DNA from: Puccinellia tenuiflora
Taxonomy: Eukaryota; Streptophyta; Magnoliopsida; Poales; Poaceae
Direction: 5' to 3'
DNA: 64,000 nucleotides
Assembly (NCBI GenBank): GCA_012064385.1
Contig: QRDG01000416.1
Location: 124,001-188,000 of the forward strand
How positions within the stretch are numbered: the first letter of the stretch is position 1; every line of letters starts with the position of its first letter. The notes beneath the pieces are model-generated. The model was not told where the DNA came from and ran no database searches. It worked only from the letters and a program-made list of their open reading frames with translations. The position numbers and the translations under genes were made by a program. This document shows positions 60,533 to 64,000 of this stretch, piece after piece.

Positions 60533-61104
60533 GTCGGCGATGCACCGCTCGATCGACGAGTGTAGCCTTTCTGTCGCAGGTGCACTCGCCTTCGCTGCCT
60601 TCGCTTTCTTGTTTTCGTCCGGGCGTCCATCCGCGGCTGCCATTCCCGGCGTGTCAGGGTTGTAGGGTCTTTCCCCTTGCCGAGGTTCAGGCGAACCTCC
60701 CTCCACTGCTCGCACAATTCGATCCTGGTGAACACATGGAGGAACATGAAGTCGGCGTCTTTGTTGTCCTGTCGGTACATCTCAAAAATCTGGACCATCT
60801 GCCGGCGTGCAACAAACAAATATGTCAGCCGAAGATGATAAAAAAGTACATAGCGCGGCCGAAACGGGGTTACCTGACGCTCAGAATTAGCGCCGCTCTC
60901 CGGGCGAGCCATGACCTCCTCGACGACTGCCTGGACGATCGCCCAATGGTTCGCCATCGCTTTGGCACTGGCGACCGGCTCTTCTTCTTCCTCGTTGTCA
61001 TTGTCTTCTTCCTCGTCCTGCTCCCCGACGAATCCATCTTCAACCTCATCTTCCTGCGGGTAGGACGCCGTCGCTGGTGAACCGGACGCGATGATGTCGT
61101 CCAT
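60533..61104 (-). pseudogene. NAM-associated-domain gene fragment, copy 2
   Basis: Same fragment as 58055-58600 but longer at the 5' end: it starts MDDIIASGSP at 61104. A 1-bp deletion in the GGGTCTTTCC stretch near 60668 (copy 1 has GGGTTCTTTCC) shifts the frame in the second exon. The ATG abuts the TGTAAC element copy B, which begins at 61105. Confidence 0.75.
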
Positions 61105-64000
61105 TGTAATGTCCCGGGGTTTTCCCCAAATTAGAATTTGTTTGTTTTTCTTTTTGCATCATCATGACATCAGCATCATGCGCATCGCATATTTTTGGCA
61201 ACAAAAATTATTTTTATTAAACCCTATTTTATTTTTGCTAAAATTGTCGCAAAAGTTTTACCGAGACAGTCGTCTCCGTTTTCTAAAATTAATTGCCGAA
61301 ATTAATTTGCAAAAGAAAATGTTTTGAGAAATGAGAGAGAGTAGCCCAAAGCTGGCCCAAGCCCACCTAACCTCCAAGCCCTAGAAATCCCCTGACAGTT
61401 TTCTATTCCTACCCCCTGCCTCCTTGCAGCCACCCTCCCCCTCTTTTTCCTTTTTGCAACTAGGCCCTTACACCTTGAATTCTGGTCCTTTTCTTTTACA
61501 AATAGGTCCCTGGACCATCTCCTCTCTCCTTCTCTCTTATCCTCTCTCTCCCTCACTCGAACGTCCTCCTCCGAGTTTCTCCTCCACCCGACCCGCACTG
61601 GTCCCCGTGCTCCTCCTTGCCTCCCCTCCGGCCTCACCTCCCTCCGCTTACCCCCGTCGACTGCGTCGCCGGCCGACCTCCTTTCCCAAGCACGGCCGCC
61701 ATCCTGCTCCCTCGCTCCTCCCCGCGTGCGCCCGAGCCGGCCGTCCCCGTGATCGAGCTCCTCCATGGCGGCCGGCCTTGCCGGCACCCTCTCCTCCACG
61801 CCGGCCGCGCTCCACCATACTCGCCTCTCCTTCCCCAGCCGCGCGTTGCTGCGCTCGCACCCGTGCTCCCCGACCATCTCGTCCTCATCGACTCCTCCCC
61901 GCCGTCAGCATCCTCTGTGCTTGCGCCGCCTCGGCTCATGCTCCTCTGGCCATCGTCCCCGCCTCCTTCCTCCTCTCTCGAGCCCCTCCTCTCCTCTCTA
62001 GCTCCCTGGTCGTGCCTCTCCTTTCCCAAGCTCGCCGCCACCGGCCAGCTTTGCTCCCCACGGCGCCCCTCGTCCTGGCCTCCCGCGCCCTCCCTCCAGC
62101 ACGTCCTCGAGCTCCTGCCGCCTCCTCTCCCCAGCTTGCGGCCTCTTGCCGTGCTGGCCTCCCGAGCCCGACGCGTCTCCGATGTCCAGGTCGTGGTCGT
62201 TGCCGCCTCCGTACGTCCTCCGTGTTGTTGCTGCCGCTGCACATTCCTGTCGACCGAGTTGTTGTGTGTGTCCTTGCTGCCTCCGTGCCGTGTTCCCCGG
62301 TGGACGCTCCCGTCGTGAAGCCGTTTCCCGATGATGCTGCCAAGGTCTCCGTGTCCGTGTACGACTCCATGAACCCGAGTTCTCCGACCCGATGGCCGGA
62401 GACGGATACGTCAAGATCTACCCCGACCGTCGACAGTTCTTCGTTTGTGTTTTTCTGACGGCCGCCTTCGTGCGTGTCCGCGAAGCCCGGTGCCCGAGTA
62501 TCCCGACGCCGTGAACCCCTGTCGACCCCGAAGACCGGAACGCCAAGGTCCGCCACAACGACGCCCCGAGTATGACTACTTCCATGACATCGACTACCTC
62601 GACTACTTCGACTCCGGATAGACGACTACTTCGACTACTTCCTCTCCGAATCCGAAGATCCCCCGAACCCGATGTGTGACCCCAACCCTAAACCCCTATA
62701 TACCCTATATGTGTATCTTATAAAATCATGCATAATTAATTAACATCACACCTTTATCCACTTAGACGAATTAAATCAACTAATTTAATTATGGGGTTTG
62801 TCCAGTGCATTTATATTTGCACCGATCCCATTTAAAATGATTTGCCATGTGTTAGGTAATAAAATTGGACCACATTTAATTTTTCATGCATCATGTCATC
62901 AACATGCCGCTTCTTTTGCCGTAGTAGTAAAATGCATCTTTTCCGTTGCTAGTGTTCGTTGCTTCTTCGGGAATAGGACGTTGAGTTGATGTGAGCAACG
63001 ACAGGTTCTGCTACCTCTACCGGATTGCAGGCAGGTGATACTCCCTTGCTATCTTTGCTTGTTTTCTGTCTCTTACTCGTCCTATCTTTTCTTCCTTGCT
63101 AGCCTTATGTTACGATGCTGGTGCCCGATCCTATTTGCATGTTTACCTTGCAGCCATGATAAGCCACACCCCCACATCCTATTACCATGTTGCTTGTTTA
63201 CCTTGTTAGTCTTGCGAGTCCTTGTGCATGCTTAGGTGTTTTGCTTAAGCCCTGTCATCTCTTTATCTAGTCTTGTTGATAGCATGATAGCTAGGCTCAA
63301 CTCACATGTTAATCTTTAATTTCTGTTGCGATGGTACTAGTTTAATAAAGATAAGTCAGCGGCGGAAGGCCAATCGTGGTGTTTTGTTCTGCTAGTGTCG
63401 CCTAGGATCTGAGTTCTTTTCCGCTAATCCAAGACTGAGCGCACTAACCACATGTGGGAGTTCTATGGGCCTCCCCGCAATCTATTACCGGATCTTCAAA
63501 CCTGTCTAGGAGCCACAACTTAGTTCGGGTGTTTCCATTTGCACGCGTATGACGATGTTGATGTGAAGTTAAGATGATGATGGATACGTGGTTACTTTAT
63601 GGTACGGCTTGCGGCACGTGGCGTTTATTGCATGTGGACGGAGGGTGATCGTATGAGTGTTCCTCTCGAAGCCGTCCTCGCATCTGTTAGGCCCACCACA
63701 AAGCTTCGGCCGGACTCTCAAGGTGGATCAGACCTAGCTAGGTGGCTCCCCAGACTTGTTTGTAGAGAAGGGAAGTATTGCGTCGAACGCTCCACCGGTA
63801 CACCTCTAAGCGAGTGTTTCGATGCGTGTGGGTTCATCGGTGCATCCCTGCAGGGTGAAATCTTTTCAAAAAGCCGTGTCCACTGTTATGGACGACTTGG
63901 TGAAATGCGCTGGCTAAAAAGATCATAGACAACTTGCACTTTATGATGATTATAACTTGACTAGTAAGATAGATTAATTAAATAATAACTCATAAAACTT
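61105..64000 (-). mobile_element. TGTAAC element, copy B (inverted, runs off the window)
   Basis: Starts TGTAATGTCCCGGGG and reads as the reverse complement of copy A over both outer parts (61105-61390 against 56238-55960; 63030-64000 against 54870-53890). Its middle (61400-62660) is a C/T-rich block with long Ser/Pro-rich open frames, then GACTACTTCGACTAC-type text and a TATA-rich stretch (62690-62720). The middle differs strongly from that of copy A. The right end lies outside the window. Confidence 0.75.

Larger units (their letters stand above)
56123..61077. repeat. 2.48-kb tandem duplication
   Basis: Units 56123-58600 and 58601-61077. Each holds the last ~115 bp of the TGTAAC element, most of the interrupted 3' LTR with the Mutator-like element, and the NAM-associated gene fragment. 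The join (CGTCGCTGG to TTTAATAAAA) is at 58600/58601. Units differ by a few dozen substitutions and small indels, so they are not a simple assembly echo. Confidence 0.93.

Noticed and set aside
61424..62458. 344-codon Ser/Pro-rich frame
   Set aside because: C/T-rich composition leaves several frames open at once; no domain recognised.

Overview
The window looks like part of a large grass genome, most likely Triticeae (wheat, Aegilops or barley type). Reasons: nested LTR retrotransposons, a Stowaway MITE with the grass CTCCCTCCGTCCC-type end, an Athila/Sabrina-like LTR ending in CATCA before a TGGCGCCGTTG primer site, plant L1-type LINEs with an RT-associated zinc knuckle, and two host gene families common in grasses (DREB-like AP2, F-box/F-box-associated). 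This is from sequence recognition alone; no search was run. Only one gene looks intact. Almost everything else is mobile DNA or genes broken by it.

Layout. 1-2312: a GC-rich ~27-bp minisatellite (410-710) and a ~22-bp GAGTTACC array (1205-2240) that ends with the same motif inverted. 3550-5311: an apparently intact two-exon AP2/DREB-like gene with six 14-residue repeats. 6239-6612: a foldback MITE. 7423-11578: an F-box gene split by three insertions, each with a target-site duplication (TSD): LTR-element remnant (TSD ATCAT), non-autonomous hAT (TSD TCCTCACT) and Stowaway MITE (TSD TA). 12103-19830: a long decayed LINE on the minus strand. 20089-20252: a tiny LINE tail with a 14-bp TSD. 20725-24890: a decayed second copy of the AP2 gene whose 3' flank is split by a 5'-truncated LINE (22686-24851).

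25026-44078 is a minus-strand copia-like element (TSD CCGAC) carrying a complete Ty3/gypsy Tat-type element (29546-43937, TSD GTTCG). The gypsy element has gag, protease, RT, two RNase H-like domains and integrase on the minus strand, and a multi-exon gene of the putative gypsy-type transposon family on the plus strand.

46482-47759 is a LINE fragment cut off by an Athila/Sabrina-like element (5' LTR 47760-49351, gag-protease only, 616-bp assembly gap at 51384-51999, 3' LTR from 52674). The 3' LTR is itself broken by a 2.98-kb TGTAAC...GTTACA segment with a 15-bp TSD and by an 855-bp Mutator-like element with a 10-bp TSD. A 2.48-kb block holding most of this LTR, the Mutator-like element and an adjoining NAM-associated-domain gene fragment is then tandemly duplicated (56123-58600 and 58601-61077). 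An inverted, incomplete second copy of the TGTAAC element fills 61105-64000.

The genes do not form a pathway. The structure records successive insertions and duplications, and several insertion sites can be checked inside the window because an empty homologous site is present. I saw no tRNA, rRNA or CRISPR, and no convincing undescribed molecular system. The most unusual items are the triple-disrupted F-box gene, the repeat-bearing DREB-like gene and its decayed copy, the antisense gene inside the gypsy element, and the TGTAAC element with its unusual 15-bp duplication.
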